64,000 bases of DNA from positions 4,099,822 to 4,163,821 of the forward strand of contig NZ_HF570108.1 of the NCBI RefSeq assembly GCF_000297395.2, written 5' to 3'. Positions 48,854 through 57,639 of this stretch are shown in pieces. A model generated the notes under the pieces. That model made no database searches. It was not told where the DNA came from and saw only the letters and a program-made list of their open reading frames with translations. Made by a program: the position numbers and the translations under genes. Numbering within the stretch: the first letter of the stretch is position 1; the number at the start of each line of letters is the position of its first letter. The stretch comes from Micromonospora lupini str. Lupac 08 (lineage in GTDB: Bacteria > Actinomycetota > Actinomycetes > Mycobacteriales > Micromonosporaceae).

Positions 48854-51800
48854 ATGCCCAAACACCTGCGCGCGTTCTGCCTCATCCTGCTCACCGTCGC
48901 CACCGTGCTGAGCACCACCACCGCCCTGCCCGCCGAGGCCGCACCCCGCTTCCGGGTGCTGGTCTTCTCCAAGATCACCAACTTCTACCACGACTCGATC
49001 CCGGCCGGCGTCGCCGCGATCCAGCAGCTCGGCGCCACCCACAACTTCGAGGTCGTCGCCACCACCGACGCGGCCGCGTTCACCGACGCCAACCTCGCCA
49101 CCTTCGACGCCCTGGTCTTCAACAACACCAACTCCACGCCCGCCTCGGGGGACCTGCTCAACGCCAGTCAGCGCGCGGCGTTGCAGACGTTCATCCGCAT
49201 CGGCGGCGGGTGGGCCGGCCTGCACGCCGCCTCGGCAAGCGAACGCGACTGGCCGTGGTACGAGGGCCTGGTCGGCACCATCTTCGACTACCACCCCGAC
49301 TTCTCGGCCACCGGCGGCACGTACCCGGGTCGGGTCAAGGTCCTCGACCGCGCCCACCCCTCCACCCGCAACCTCCCGGAGCTGTGGGAGCAGAGCGAGG
49401 AGTGGTACAACTGGCGGACCAACCCGACCGGCAACGTGCACACCCTCGCGCAGATCAAGGTGCGCGACGGGATCAGCGGGATGGACGAGGGCGTCGACCA
49501 CGCGTACTCCTGGTGCCAGCGCTACGACGGCGGCCGGTCCTGGTTCACCGCCGGCGGGCACGCCAGCTCCCGGTTCAGCGAGCCGGCGTTCCTGGAGCAT
49601 CTGCGCTACGGCATCGAGTGGGCCGCCGGCGCGGTCGCCGGCGACTGCTCCGCCACCGAGACCGGGAACTTCGAACGGGTGGGTCTGGTCACCGAGAACC
49701 TGGCCGACCCCTTCGAACTGGCAGTCGCCCCGGACCGGAAGGTCTACTACATCCAGCGCACCGGCGCGCTGAAGGTGGTCGACTCCGACACGCTCCAGGT
49801 CACCACACTGCTGGACCTCGCCTACACCTCGGCGATGACCGACCAGTCCGACGGGCTGCTCGGGATGACCCTGGACCGCAACTTCGCCAGCAACGGCTGG
49901 GTCTACCTGCTCTGGTCGGACAAGACCCTCAAACAGCTCAACCTCTCCCGGTTCACGGTCGCCAACAACAGCGTCGCACTCTCCTCGGAGAAGCGGCTGC
50001 TGACCGTTCCGACGTACCGCGGTGTGGGTCGGGCCAACTCGCACATGGGCGGCTCGCTGGCCATGGACGCGGCCGGGCGCCTGTACGCCGCGATCGGGGA
50101 CAACACCGACCCGTTCGCCTCCAGCGGCTATACCCCCATCGACGAGCATGCCGGGCGGGCCGCGTGGGACGCGCAGGGCACCGCCGGCAACACCAACGAC
50201 CTGCGCGGCAAGATCCTGCGGATCACCCCGCAGGCCGACGGTACGTACACCGTGCCGAGCGGCAACCTCTTCCCCGCCGGCACCGCGAAGACCCGGCCGG
50301 AGATCTACGCGATGGGCATGCGCAACCCGTTCCGGATCACCATCGAGCCGCAGACGAACGCCGTGCTGGTCGGTGACTACGGCCCGGACGCCCGCGCGGC
50401 CGACCCCAACCGAGGTCCGGAGGGGACTGTCGAGTTCAACCGGATCACCGCCGCCGGCAACTACGGTTGGCCGTACTGCGTGGGCAACAACATCCCGTTC
50501 ACCGACTACAACTTCGCCACCAGCACGTCCGGGGCGAAGTTCACCTGCGCGGCGCCGACGAACAACTCCCCCAACAACACCGGCCTGACCACCCTGCCGG
50601 CGGCGAAGTCGGCGCTGGTCTGGTACGCGTACTCCGCCTCCGCCCAGTTCCCGGAGGTGGGCACCGGGGGTGGCGGCCCGATGAGCGGGCCGGTGTACGA
50701 CTACGACCCGGCCAACACACGCACCACGAAGTTCCCGGAGTACTTCGACGGCAAGTGGATCACGTACGAGTTCACCCGCAAATGGTTCAAGACACTCTCG
50801 ATCCACAAGACCGCGCAGACCTTCACCAACTCGCGCTTCGGTCCGACCGCCGTGGGCGACCTCCAGTCGATCAACGGAATCTTCGACACCATGAGCTGGA
50901 TCCAACCCTTCGAGGCGGAGTTCGGCCCGGACGGCTCGCTCTACGTCATCGACTTCGGTGAGGGCACCGGCAGCGGTCGCGGCGGCAGCAACGCCGGCGC
51001 CGGCATCTACCGCATCGACTACGTGGCCAACGGCCGGCCGCCGACCGCGAAGGTCGCCACCACCCCGGACAGCGGGCGTACGCCGCTGGCGGTGTCGTTC
51101 TCCTCGGCCGGCACGGCGGCCGGGGACGGCTCGGCACTCAGCTACGCCTGGGACTTCACCAACGACGGCACCACCGACTCCACCGCGGCCAACCCGAGCC
51201 ACACCTACGCGACGGCCGGGAAGTTCACCGCCCGGCTGACCGTGCGCAACAGCGGCAACGGGCTGACCGCCAGCGCCGTCACCGACGTGGTGGTCGGCAA
51301 CACCCGGCCCACGGTGACCATCACCGTGCCCGACGGCGGGTTCTTCGACTTCGGCGACAAGATCCCGTACACGGTGACCGTCACCGACCCGGAGGACACC
51401 ACCATCGACTGCGCCAAGGTGACAGTCCAGACCCAGCTCGGCCACGACACGCACGCCCACCCGCTGGACGTCTACACCGGCTGCTCGGGGCTCCTCGCCA
51501 CCGAGGCGGACGCCGGTGACGGCCACGGGCCGGGGCAGAACCTCTACACGGTCGTCACCGCGCAGTACACCGACGGCGGCGCGGCCGGCGGCGTACCGGC
51601 CCTGACCGGCTCGACCCGGGCGCAACTGCAACCCAAGAGCAAGGAGGCCGAGCACTTCAGCGCCCAGTCCGGCCTCACCGTGAACGACCGGGCCACCGCC
51701 CGCGCCGGCAAGCGGCTCGGCGACGTCGACCACAACGACTGGGCATCGTACGGGCCGGTGGATTTGCGCAACGTCGGCTCGGTGACGCTCGGGGTCACGA

Positions 51801-52318
51801 ACGGCGGGCTCGGCGGCGCCATCGAGCTGCGCACCGGCTCACCGACCGGCACCCTGATCGGCACGGCCACCATCACCCCGACCGGCGGGTGGGACAACCT
51901 GGTCTCGCCCACCGTCACGCTTACCAACAAACCCGCCGGCACGACAGTCCTGTACGCCCGGTTCGTCAACGCCGCCCAGGTCGGCGGCACCCCGGACCTG
52001 CTCTCACTGGACTGGCTGCGGTTCAACGGCGCCGGCGTCAAGCAGGAACCGGGCGGGACGCTGTCGCTGGCGGCCAACCCGGCCAGTGGCGCCGCGCCGC
52101 TGACCACCACGCTGACGGCCACCGCGACGGCACCCGCCGGGCAGAGCATCACCGACTACGCGTGGGACTTCGGCGACAACAGCGCCGTCACGCACGGAGC
52201 GACGCTGCGGTCGACGAGTCACAGCTACGCGCGCAAGGGGACCTTCACCGCCCGGGTGACGACCACCTACACCAGCGGAGAGACCCGCTCGCTCAACCTG
52301 ACCGTCACGGTCACCTGA
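48854..52318 (+). CDS. secreted ThuA/PQQ-dependent sugar dehydrogenase-like protein with PKD and CBM6
   Basis: 1154 aa. Sec signal (to about residue 30, PAEAA). ThuA-like domain about 32-250 (FRVLVFSKITNFYHDSI; GGGWAGLHAASASERDWPWY). Beta-propeller of glucose/sorbosone dehydrogenase type about 255-720 (PFELAVAPDRKVYYIQRTGA, PEIYAMGMRNPFRITIEPQT, GNYGWPYCVGNN). PKD domain about 735-815; a region about 825-920; CBM6-like about 925-1060 (EAEHFSAQSGLTV, LDWLRFNG); second PKD about 1070-1154. Possibly oxidises sugars outside the cell using PQQ and binds polysaccharide. LacI-type control upstream. Followed by tandem hairpins. Confidence 0.85.
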   Translation: MPKHLRAFCLILLTVATVLSTTTALPAEAAPRFRVLVFSKITNFYHDSIPAGVAAIQQLGATHNFEVVATTDAAAFTDANLATFDALVFNNTNSTPASGDLLNASQRAALQTFIRIGGGWAGLHAASASERDWPWYEGLVGTIFDYHPDFSATGGTYPGRVKVLDRAHPSTRNLPELWEQSEEWYNWRTNPTGNVHTLAQIKVRDGISGMDEGVDHAYSWCQRYDGGRSWFTAGGHASSRFSEPAFLEHLRYGIEWAAGAVAGDCSATETGNFERVGLVTENLADPFELAVAPDRKVYYIQRTGALKVVDSDTLQVTTLLDLAYTSAMTDQSDGLLGMTLDRNFASNGWVYLLWSDKTLKQLNLSRFTVANNSVALSSEKRLLTVPTYRGVGRANSHMGGSLAMDAAGRLYAAIGDNTDPFASSGYTPIDEHAGRAAWDAQGTAGNTNDLRGKILRITPQADGTYTVPSGNLFPAGTAKTRPEIYAMGMRNPFRITIEPQTNAVLVGDYGPDARAADPNRGPEGTVEFNRITAAGNYGWPYCVGNNIPFTDYNFATSTSGAKFTCAAPTNNSPNNTGLTTLPAAKSALVWYAYSASAQFPEVGTGGGGPMSGPVYDYDPANTRTTKFPEYFDGKWITYEFTRKWFKTLSIHKTAQTFTNSRFGPTAVGDLQSINGIFDTMSWIQPFEAEFGPDGSLYVIDFGEGTGSGRGGSNAGAGIYRIDYVANGRPPTAKVATTPDSGRTPLAVSFSSAGTAAGDGSALSYAWDFTNDGTTDSTAANPSHTYATAGKFTARLTVRNSGNGLTASAVTDVVVGNTRPTVTITVPDGGFFDFGDKIPYTVTVTDPEDTTIDCAKVTVQTQLGHDTHAHPLDVYTGCSGLLATEADAGDGHGPGQNLYTVVTAQYTDGGAAGGVPALTGSTRAQLQPKSKEAEHFSAQSGLTVNDRATARAGKRLGDVDHNDWASYGPVDLRNVGSVTLGVTNGGLGGAIELRTGSPTGTLIGTATITPTGGWDNLVSPTVTLTNKPAGTTVLYARFVNAAQVGGTPDLLSLDWLRFNGAGVKQEPGGTLSLAANPASGAAPLTTTLTATATAPAGQSITDYAWDFGDNSAVTHGATLRSTSHSYARKGTFTARVTTTYTSGETRSLNLTVTVT

Positions 52319-52327
52319 CCGCGGATC

Positions 52328-52359
52328 GGTGGCGGGCGGGGTCCCAACCGCCCGCCACC
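52328..52359 (+). terminator. terminator hairpin after the ThuA-PQQ gene
   Basis: Perfect 12-bp stem GGTGGCGGGCGG (52328-52339) and its complement (52348-52359) around an 8-nt loop, 10 nt after the stop. Confidence 0.75.
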
Positions 52360-52372
52360 AAGCTGGCAGCCT

Positions 52373-52421
52373 CAATCTTGGACACTTTCCGTCATCGGCT
52401 GACGGAAAGTGTCCAAGATTG
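52373..52421. repeat. 22-bp perfect-stem palindromic element
   Basis: Arms 52373-52394 and 52400-52421 are exact complements over 22 bp around the 5-nt loop TCGGC. Unlike other hairpins here its stem is only about 45% GC and it follows an already complete terminator. It may be a second terminator, a dispersed palindromic repeat or an sRNA-like structure. Confidence 0.75.
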
Positions 52422-52519
52422 CAGATACCTGAGCGAACCGCCGGACGAAGCCCAGTGCTGTGACATAGCGCCCACACTGAGGGCCAACGAGACCGACAGC
52501 CAATCCCTACAGTCGGGCC

Positions 52520-53056
52520 ATGAGCACCGACGAAGGCGTGCGGGCCTGGCTCCGCCGGCAGGGCGCGGAGGAGATCGCGCATCCCGGCGGGAACCTGTAC
52601 GCCCACCTGTGTCGTGTCAGCGAACGACTTGCCCTGCTCGGCTGCGACAGTGACGTGCAGGCGGCGGGCCTCACCCACGCCGCCTACGGCACCGACGGTT
52701 TCGATCTCGCTCTGCTTGATCCGGCCGATCGTGCAGTGTTGCGGGATCTGATTGGCGCCGATGCCGAGGAACTGGTCTATCTGTACGGCGCCTGCGACCG
52801 TCGGCGTAGCTGGCGGGAGCTGGCCAGGACCGGCCAGGTGTTCGACCGATTCACAGATCAGGTGCGAACGCCGAACACGGCTCAGCTTCGGTCTCTCGTG
52901 GACCTGAGCATCGTCAACGAACTGGACGTCATCGAGCAGGATCCGGCCGTGGCGACCCGGCACGGCGCCTACTTCCGCGAACTGTTCGCCTCCTGGGCAC
53001 CACTGGCCGGTGAGCAGGTCATCCGCGATGCGCAGCGGGTACTGCGCCGTGACTGA
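52520..53056 (+). CDS. DUF6817-like HD-fold protein
   Basis: 178 aa. HD-like helical pattern: IAHPGGNLYAHLCRVSERLA, GLTHAAYGTDGFDLALLDPA, LVYLYGACDRRRSWREL. His and Asp residues are placed as in HD metal sites (H-x-HD spacing is not exact), as I recall for DUF6817. TACAGT is 6 nt before ATG 52520: leaderless. Overlaps the CoaD-like gene by 8 nt. Function unknown. Confidence 0.7.
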   Translation: MSTDEGVRAWLRRQGAEEIAHPGGNLYAHLCRVSERLALLGCDSDVQAAGLTHAAYGTDGFDLALLDPADRAVLRDLIGADAEELVYLYGACDRRRSWRELARTGQVFDRFTDQVRTPNTAQLRSLVDLSIVNELDVIEQDPAVATRHGAYFRELFASWAPLAGEQVIRDAQRVLRRD

Positions 53057-53480
53057 CGGTCGCACCCGCATACGTGCCGTCTACCCCGGCAGCTTCGATC
53101 CCTTCACTCCTGGGCATGCGAACGTGGTGAACCGAGCACGCAGGATCTTCGACGAAGTGGTCGTGCTCGTCGCCGTCAACAGCTCCAAACATCCGGGACT
53201 CGGCGAAGAGGATCGAGCAGTCGCGGTCCGGGCAATTCTGCCTGCCGACTGGACCTCCGTCACTGTTGCGGCATGGAGTGGGTTGACCTCCACCTACTGC
53301 CGTCACCATGACATCGGAGTAATCGTCCGCGGCGTGCGGAACACGACCGACCTTCGGGCCGAGTATCAGCTTGCCGCAATGAACCAGTCGTTGGGGGTTC
53401 CCACCGTGTTTCTGCCCGCGCAGCCCGAACTGGCCGCACTGTCGTCGACAGTGGTTCGCACCAGGCTTTCGCCATGCTGA
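53049..53480 (+). CDS. CoaD-like nucleotidyltransferase
   Basis: 143 aa, starting at GTG 53049 inside the preceding stop (8-nt overlap). Cytidylyltransferase-fold motifs: YPGSFDPFTPGHANVV (the TxGH type), VNSSKHPGLG, RGVRNTTDLRAEYQLAAMNQ and LSSTVVRTRL, all as in phosphopantetheine adenylyltransferase. It stops just after SSTxVR, about 15-20 residues short of usual CoaD, so it is probably a specialised paralogue and not the housekeeping enzyme. Overlaps the cupin gene by 7 nt. The product nucleotide is unknown. Confidence 0.78.
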   Translation: MTDGRTRIRAVYPGSFDPFTPGHANVVNRARRIFDEVVVLVAVNSSKHPGLGEEDRAVAVRAILPADWTSVTVAAWSGLTSTYCRHHDIGVIVRGVRNTTDLRAEYQLAAMNQSLGVPTVFLPAQPELAALSSTVVRTRLSPC

Positions 53481-53818
53481 TCATCGAAGGCGCGGGGCGG
53501 TGGACCGCGCCCGCCGGAGCCGCCAACGACTGGGTCGAACAGCTGAGAACGCCGGACCTGTCGGTGGGGACGTACTGCATCCCGGCGGGCGGTCTCGACG
53601 ATCAGAGCCCGCACACCGAGGATGAGATCTACGTGGTCACCGCGGGACGGGCCCGGATCGTGACCCCGGACGGCGGGGCCGAGGTGGGGCCCGGTTCGGT
53701 GATCTTCGTACCGGCCGGCGAGGAGCACCGGTTCGTCGAGGTGACCGAGGACCTGGCGCTGCTGGTGGTGTTCGGCCCGGCGTACGGCTCGCGCGCTCCG
53801 GGTCGGCGAACCGAGTAG
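53474..53818 (+). CDS. cupin domain protein
   Basis: 114 aa single-domain cupin: SPHTEDEIYVVTAGRARIV (motif 1, HxxDEIY type) and VGPGSVIFVPAGEEHRFVEV (motif 2), with likely metal ligands His and Glu. ATG 53474 lies within the CoaD-like stop. Could bind a metal and a small ligand; role in the trio unknown. Confidence 0.85.
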   Translation: MLIIEGAGRWTAPAGAANDWVEQLRTPDLSVGTYCIPAGGLDDQSPHTEDEIYVVTAGRARIVTPDGGAEVGPGSVIFVPAGEEHRFVEVTEDLALLVVFGPAYGSRAPGRRTE

Positions 53819-53889
53819 GACGGCCGAGGTCGCCGAGCCATGGAACTGCTCGTGTTGGGCCTGCTCGAAACGATGGGTAGCCTGCCGGG

Positions 53890-54396
53890 ATGGCAAAGGT
53901 TGTCACCTACCTGGAGATGAACAACGCCGACGACCTGCGACCCGGCAAGGTCGTGCCGGAACTTCTCCTCCGGCGCGTGGACGGTGGTCTGCCGCTCGTG
54001 CGTACCACCGTTGCTCAGGTCGGATCCCCGTACGGGTGGCGGAGTGCGTCTCGCACGACCGACGAGTGGCGGGAGATGCTGCGGTGTCATCCGCTGCGCC
54101 AGTACTGGTTCATCACCCTGAGGGACGAGACCGTGGGCATCGCCGCGGTGGAGCCCCAGCCTGGCGGAGATGTGGAGATCACCGCTTTCGGGCTGCTGCC
54201 GGCACATGTCGGGAGGGGTCTCGGTGGCCATGCGCTGACGCTCACCATCCGCCAGGCCTGGGACAGTGCGGCAGTGGAGTCCCCGGCTGTCCGCAGGGTT
54301 TGGCTGCACACCTGCTCGTTCGACCACCCGAACGCACTACGCAACTATCAGCGACGCGGCTTGACTGTCTACCGCACCGAGGTCGAAGCCGAGTGA
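53890..54396 (+). CDS. GNAT N-acetyltransferase
   Basis: 168 aa. Motif A: ITAFGLLPAHVGRGLGGHAL (L-P-x5-GxG), then HPNALRNYQRRGLTVYRTEV. The N-terminal part has LEMNNADDLRPGKVVPEL. TAGCCT lies 6 nt before ATG, leaderless. Substrate unknown. Confidence 0.85.
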   Translation: MAKVVTYLEMNNADDLRPGKVVPELLLRRVDGGLPLVRTTVAQVGSPYGWRSASRTTDEWREMLRCHPLRQYWFITLRDETVGIAAVEPQPGGDVEITAFGLLPAHVGRGLGGHALTLTIRQAWDSAAVESPAVRRVWLHTCSFDHPNALRNYQRRGLTVYRTEVEAE

Positions 54397-54418
54397 TGCC
54401 GGGTGCCGCGCCGCCGCG

Positions 54419-55624
54419 CTACTGACGGTAGGTGGCCAGGAAGGTACGGATCCGGGAGACGGCGTCGTCAAGGACGTCCGTGGCGGCGAGGAAGACCAGG
54501 CGGAGGTGGTCTGGTGTGTCGAGGTTGAAGCCGGTGCCGTGGGAGATCAGGAGGTGCTGCTGTTCCAGGAGGTCGATCACCAGGCGCTCGTCATCGTGGA
54601 TCTTGTGCACCTCGGGGTCGAGACGGGCGAAGAGGTAGAGGGCGCCGGCCGGCTTGACGCACTCGACGCCGGGGATGTCGACGAGGGACTTCCAGGCGTG
54701 GTCGCGTTGCTCCAGCAGGCGGCCTCCGGGGCGGGTCAGCTCCTCGATGCTCTGGTAGCCGCCGAGCGCGGTCTGGATGGCGTGCTGGGCCGGCACGTTC
54801 GGGCAGACACGCATGTTGGCGAGCAGCTGCAGCCCATCCAGGTAGTCCGAGTCGCTGCCGCTGAAGCCGCTGGTGGCGAGCCAGCCGGAGCGGAAGCCCG
54901 CAGCCCGGTAGGCCTTGGACAGGCCGCCCATGCTGACCACCGGCACGTCCGGCGCGAGGGCGGCGAGCGTGTGGTGCGTTGCTCCGTCGTACACGATCTT
55001 GTCGTAGATCTCGTCGGCGAAGATCAGCAGATCATGCTTGCGGGCAAGCTCGATCATGCCGAGCAGCACCTCACGGGAGTATACCGCGCCGGTCGGGTTG
55101 TTCGGGTTGATCACCACGAGCGCGCGGGTGCGGTCGGTGATCCGGGACGCCAGGTGCTCCAGGTCCGGCGCCCAGCCCGCGCTCTCGTCACAGCGGTAGT
55201 GCACCGCGCGACCACTGCACAGGTTCACCGCGCCGGTCCAGAGCGGATAGTCCGGGCTCGGCACCAGCACCTCGTCGTCGGTGTCCAGCAGCGCCTGGAG
55301 CACCATCACGATCAGCTCGGAGACCCCGTTGCCGAGCAGTACGTCGTCCGGCTGCACGCCGGGCACGCCGAGAGTCTGGTAGTGCTGGGCCACCGCGACG
55401 CGGGCGGAGTAGATGCCTCGCGCGTCGCTGTATCCCTGAGCGGCCACGATGTTCTGCACGACGTCGGCGACGATCGGCTCCGGCGTGGCCAGCCCCCACG
55501 GCGCCGGGTTGCCCAGATTCAGCTTGAGGATCCGGTGCCCGGCGGCCTCCAGCTCCTGCGCCCGGCGCAACACCGGGCCGCGGATGTCGTACCGGACACT
55601 CTTCAGCCGCTGCGCCTGCCGCAT
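54419..55624 (-). CDS. class I aminotransferase, alanine/aspartate type
   Basis: 401 aa PLP enzyme. PLP features: GNGVSELIVMVLQALLDTDD, PNNPTGAVYS, FADEIYDKIVYDG, Schiff-base Lys in SMGGLSKAYRAAGFRSGW, Arg in RLVFLA near the C-terminus. N-terminal YDIRGPVLRRAQELEAAGHR resembles AlaA. Transfers amino groups between alanine (or another amino acid) and 2-oxoglutarate. GGAGGGGG before the ATG. Convergent with the GNAT gene. Confidence 0.9.
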   Translation of the reverse strand: MRQAQRLKSVRYDIRGPVLRRAQELEAAGHRILKLNLGNPAPWGLATPEPIVADVVQNIVAAQGYSDARGIYSARVAVAQHYQTLGVPGVQPDDVLLGNGVSELIVMVLQALLDTDDEVLVPSPDYPLWTGAVNLCSGRAVHYRCDESAGWAPDLEHLASRITDRTRALVVINPNNPTGAVYSREVLLGMIELARKHDLLIFADEIYDKIVYDGATHHTLAALAPDVPVVSMGGLSKAYRAAGFRSGWLATSGFSGSDSDYLDGLQLLANMRVCPNVPAQHAIQTALGGYQSIEELTRPGGRLLEQRDHAWKSLVDIPGVECVKPAGALYLFARLDPEVHKIHDDERLVIDLLEQQHLLISHGTGFNLDTPDHLRLVFLAATDVLDDAVSRIRTFLATYRQ

Positions 55625-55746
55625 CGGACCCCCTCCGCGAAACGTCGTGTCTCCGATGACCGATGCTAGGGCGTTGCCCAGAAATGTTCACCGGGTGTGA
55701 GCAGTCAGGCGGCCGTGGCATTACGGGCGCGTGTGAGGATGCCTCC

Positions 55747-56370
55747 ATGGAACGGCCACTGAGTCGGCGCGCGGCCTCGGACGCGACAAGCGACCAGGGA
55801 TGGCGGTACTTGCTGGGCGCGTTGCGTACGTCCGTTCCGGTCGGCTCACTGGTCCAGGCAACCGAGGTCGCGGCGCGCATGGTGGCGGCGTGCGGTAGCG
55901 ACGCCGATGGGCACCTCCGCGTTGACATCCGGCCGGACCGGGTCGTCCTGACCCTGCAGTCGTTGGATCAGGCGGCGCTCACCGCTTGCGACATCGACCT
56001 CGCGCATCGGCTCTCCGCCGCCCTGCGGACCGTCGGGCTACGAACGGAGCCTGAGATTGGTACGGGAGCGCCCCGGTCGGTCCAGGTCGTGGAGATCGCC
56101 ATCGACGCGCTCGACATCGCGGCGGTCCGGCCGTTCTGGAAGGCCGTGCTGGGCTATACCGACGAGGCCGGCGCCGACGGCCCCACGGATCCGATCGTCG
56201 ACCCGGTCGGGCAGGGTCCGGCGATGTGGTTTCAGCAGATGGATCAGCCACGTCCGGACCGGAATCGCATCCACTTCGACATCTGTGTCCCGCACGACGA
56301 GGCACCACGGCGGATCCAAGCCGCGCTGACGGCTGGTGGCCGACTCGTATCCGCGGGCACTGTCTGGTGA
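55747..56370 (+). CDS. pterin-dehydratase/VOC fusion protein, 3'-truncated
   Basis: 207 aa. Residues about 1-100 look like a pterin-4a-carbinolamine-dehydratase domain (LVQATEVAARMVAAC, HLRVDIRPDRVVLTLQSLDQ); about 110-207 is a VOC (glyoxalase) domain: VVEIAIDALDIAAVRPFWKA, IHFDICVPHDEAPRRI, LTAGGRLVSAGTVW. In this family the ending usually continues after GGRLVS with 15-20 more residues (WW.LAD.EGNE); here it stops at once and the DNA runs into an MFS remnant, so the 3' end was probably lost by deletion. GAGGAT lies 6 nt before the ATG. Confidence 0.7.
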   Translation: MERPLSRRAASDATSDQGWRYLLGALRTSVPVGSLVQATEVAARMVAACGSDADGHLRVDIRPDRVVLTLQSLDQAALTACDIDLAHRLSAALRTVGLRTEPEIGTGAPRSVQVVEIAIDALDIAAVRPFWKAVLGYTDEAGADGPTDPIVDPVGQGPAMWFQQMDQPRPDRNRIHFDICVPHDEAPRRIQAALTAGGRLVSAGTVW

Positions 56371-56800
56371 GCGGTTGTCGAGGCGCCTCGGCTGCGGCCG
56401 CTCGATCCTGGCGATCGGACTGGCCGTCGCCCCGGCCTCGCTCGTGGTGCCGCTCGTCGGCCAGCCGATACCCGGGCTTGTCGCCGCGCTCGCGTGGGCG
56501 ATGGTGATCTTCAAGGTCGGCTTCGACGGCGTGGTGCTGATGTCGTTCCGCCAGCACGTCACACCGCCACGGCTTCTGGGACGGGTCAACGGGACCCTGC
56601 GCGTGATGTTCAGCGGCGCGCTCACGCTGGGCGCGGCGACGGCGGCGTTCGTCGGCGCTCACGCCGGTCCGCGCGCGGCCACCTGGGTCGCCTGTGCCGC
56701 GCTCGCGCTGGTGTGGGTGCCGATCCTGCGCTCACCGATGCGCCGACAAACCCTCGGCGCCGACATCGGTCGGCCCGGTGGCATTGATCGTTTCCGCTGA
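56363..56800 (+). pseudogene. C-terminal fragment of an MFS transporter
   Basis: About 145 codons: RRLGCGRSILAIGLAVAPAS, LVGQPIPGLVAALAWAMVIF, FDGVVLMSFRQHVTPPRLLG, RVNGTLRVMFSGALTLGAAT. These are the last four or five helices of a DHA3-type MFS protein, without the N-terminal two thirds or a start. Joined directly to the truncated VOC gene, in a different frame; the joint is near 56360-56375. Confidence 0.7.
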
Positions 56801-56839
56801 CACGTGACGGGGAACTGCGTGGGTAACGAGGGGGAGAAC

Positions 56840-57592
56840 ATGAGCCGACACGCACTGCCACCAACCGCCCGAGCGCTGATCCTGCCGTTGCTCGGCACTG
56901 TCGCGTTGACCACGGCCTGCACGTCGGGCGGGGACGAGTCCGATCCCGTGTCGTCGGCCGCGGCGCCGACGACCGCCTCGGCCGGCACGAGCCCGGCCGA
57001 CCCGCCGTCCGCCAGCGCCAGCGCCCCGACGACCATTCCGACGTCGGCGTTCGTCGAGCTGCCGGCCGAGCTGAGGAAATCGCCCCGACGGACGACGCCC
57101 GTCGAGGAGGCCCTGCCGAAGCTGTGCGGCAACGAGTTCGGCACCGGAGGCCGACAGGTCACCGCGAGCGCGGCGATGACCGTCACTTACCAGAAGCCCG
57201 GTGATTCGGCCGGCAACACGCCCCAGGGGTTGATCCATCAGACGATCTTCACCTTCGAGGGTGCCGGCGCCGCCGACTACATGCGGCGTCTGCGCAGCGC
57301 CGTCGAGGCGTGCCCCTCGTACGATCGGGGCGGCAACCCGGTCAAGGTCGCGAGCAAGCCGTTGTCCGGCGTCGGGGACGAGGCGGTGCTGGTGTCGCTC
57401 ACCCGGGCGGCGACGGACCTGAACGGCGACCGCAACGGCGGCACCACGTCCACCCAGATCGCCGTGGCACGTGTCGACGGCGCGGTGACCGTGTTCAACG
57501 ACCAGGGCTGGGAGGGCAGCAGCGGCAACCCCGCCGTCCTGGACCAGACCGTGCGAGACGGTGTAAAGACCATCGACGCCTGGCAGCGCTGA
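56840..57592 (+). CDS. lipoprotein with PknH-like sensor fold
   Basis: 250 aa from ATG 56840 (GGGGGAG upstream). Lipobox LTTAC, Cys27; then a Ser/Ala/Pro/Thr-rich tether to about residue 80. C-terminal domain with two Cys (KLCGNEF and EACPSYD) and the pattern HQTIFTFEGAGAADYMRRLR resembling the extracellular PknH-like domain. Location: outer face of the membrane. Ligand unknown. Confidence 0.7.
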   Translation: MSRHALPPTARALILPLLGTVALTTACTSGGDESDPVSSAAAPTTASAGTSPADPPSASASAPTTIPTSAFVELPAELRKSPRRTTPVEEALPKLCGNEFGTGGRQVTASAAMTVTYQKPGDSAGNTPQGLIHQTIFTFEGAGAADYMRRLRSAVEACPSYDRGGNPVKVASKPLSGVGDEAVLVSLTRAATDLNGDRNGGTTSTQIAVARVDGAVTVFNDQGWEGSSGNPAVLDQTVRDGVKTIDAWQR

Positions 57593-57598
57593 CGGGAT

Positions 57599-57628
57599 GC
57601 GGGGCGGTGCCCGACGGCACCGCCCCGC
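57599..57628. terminator. bidirectional terminator
   Basis: Perfect 13-bp stem (57599-57611 with 57616-57628) and a 4-nt loop CGAC between convergent lipoprotein and subtilase genes; 12 nt before the subtilase stop on the other strand. Confidence 0.8.
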
Positions 57629-57639
57629 TCCGTCACGAC

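Noticed and set aside
48764..51733. 989-codon minus-strand ORF
   Set aside because: Antisense shadow of the ThuA-PQQ gene; product is Arg/Gly/Val-rich low complexity with no domain.
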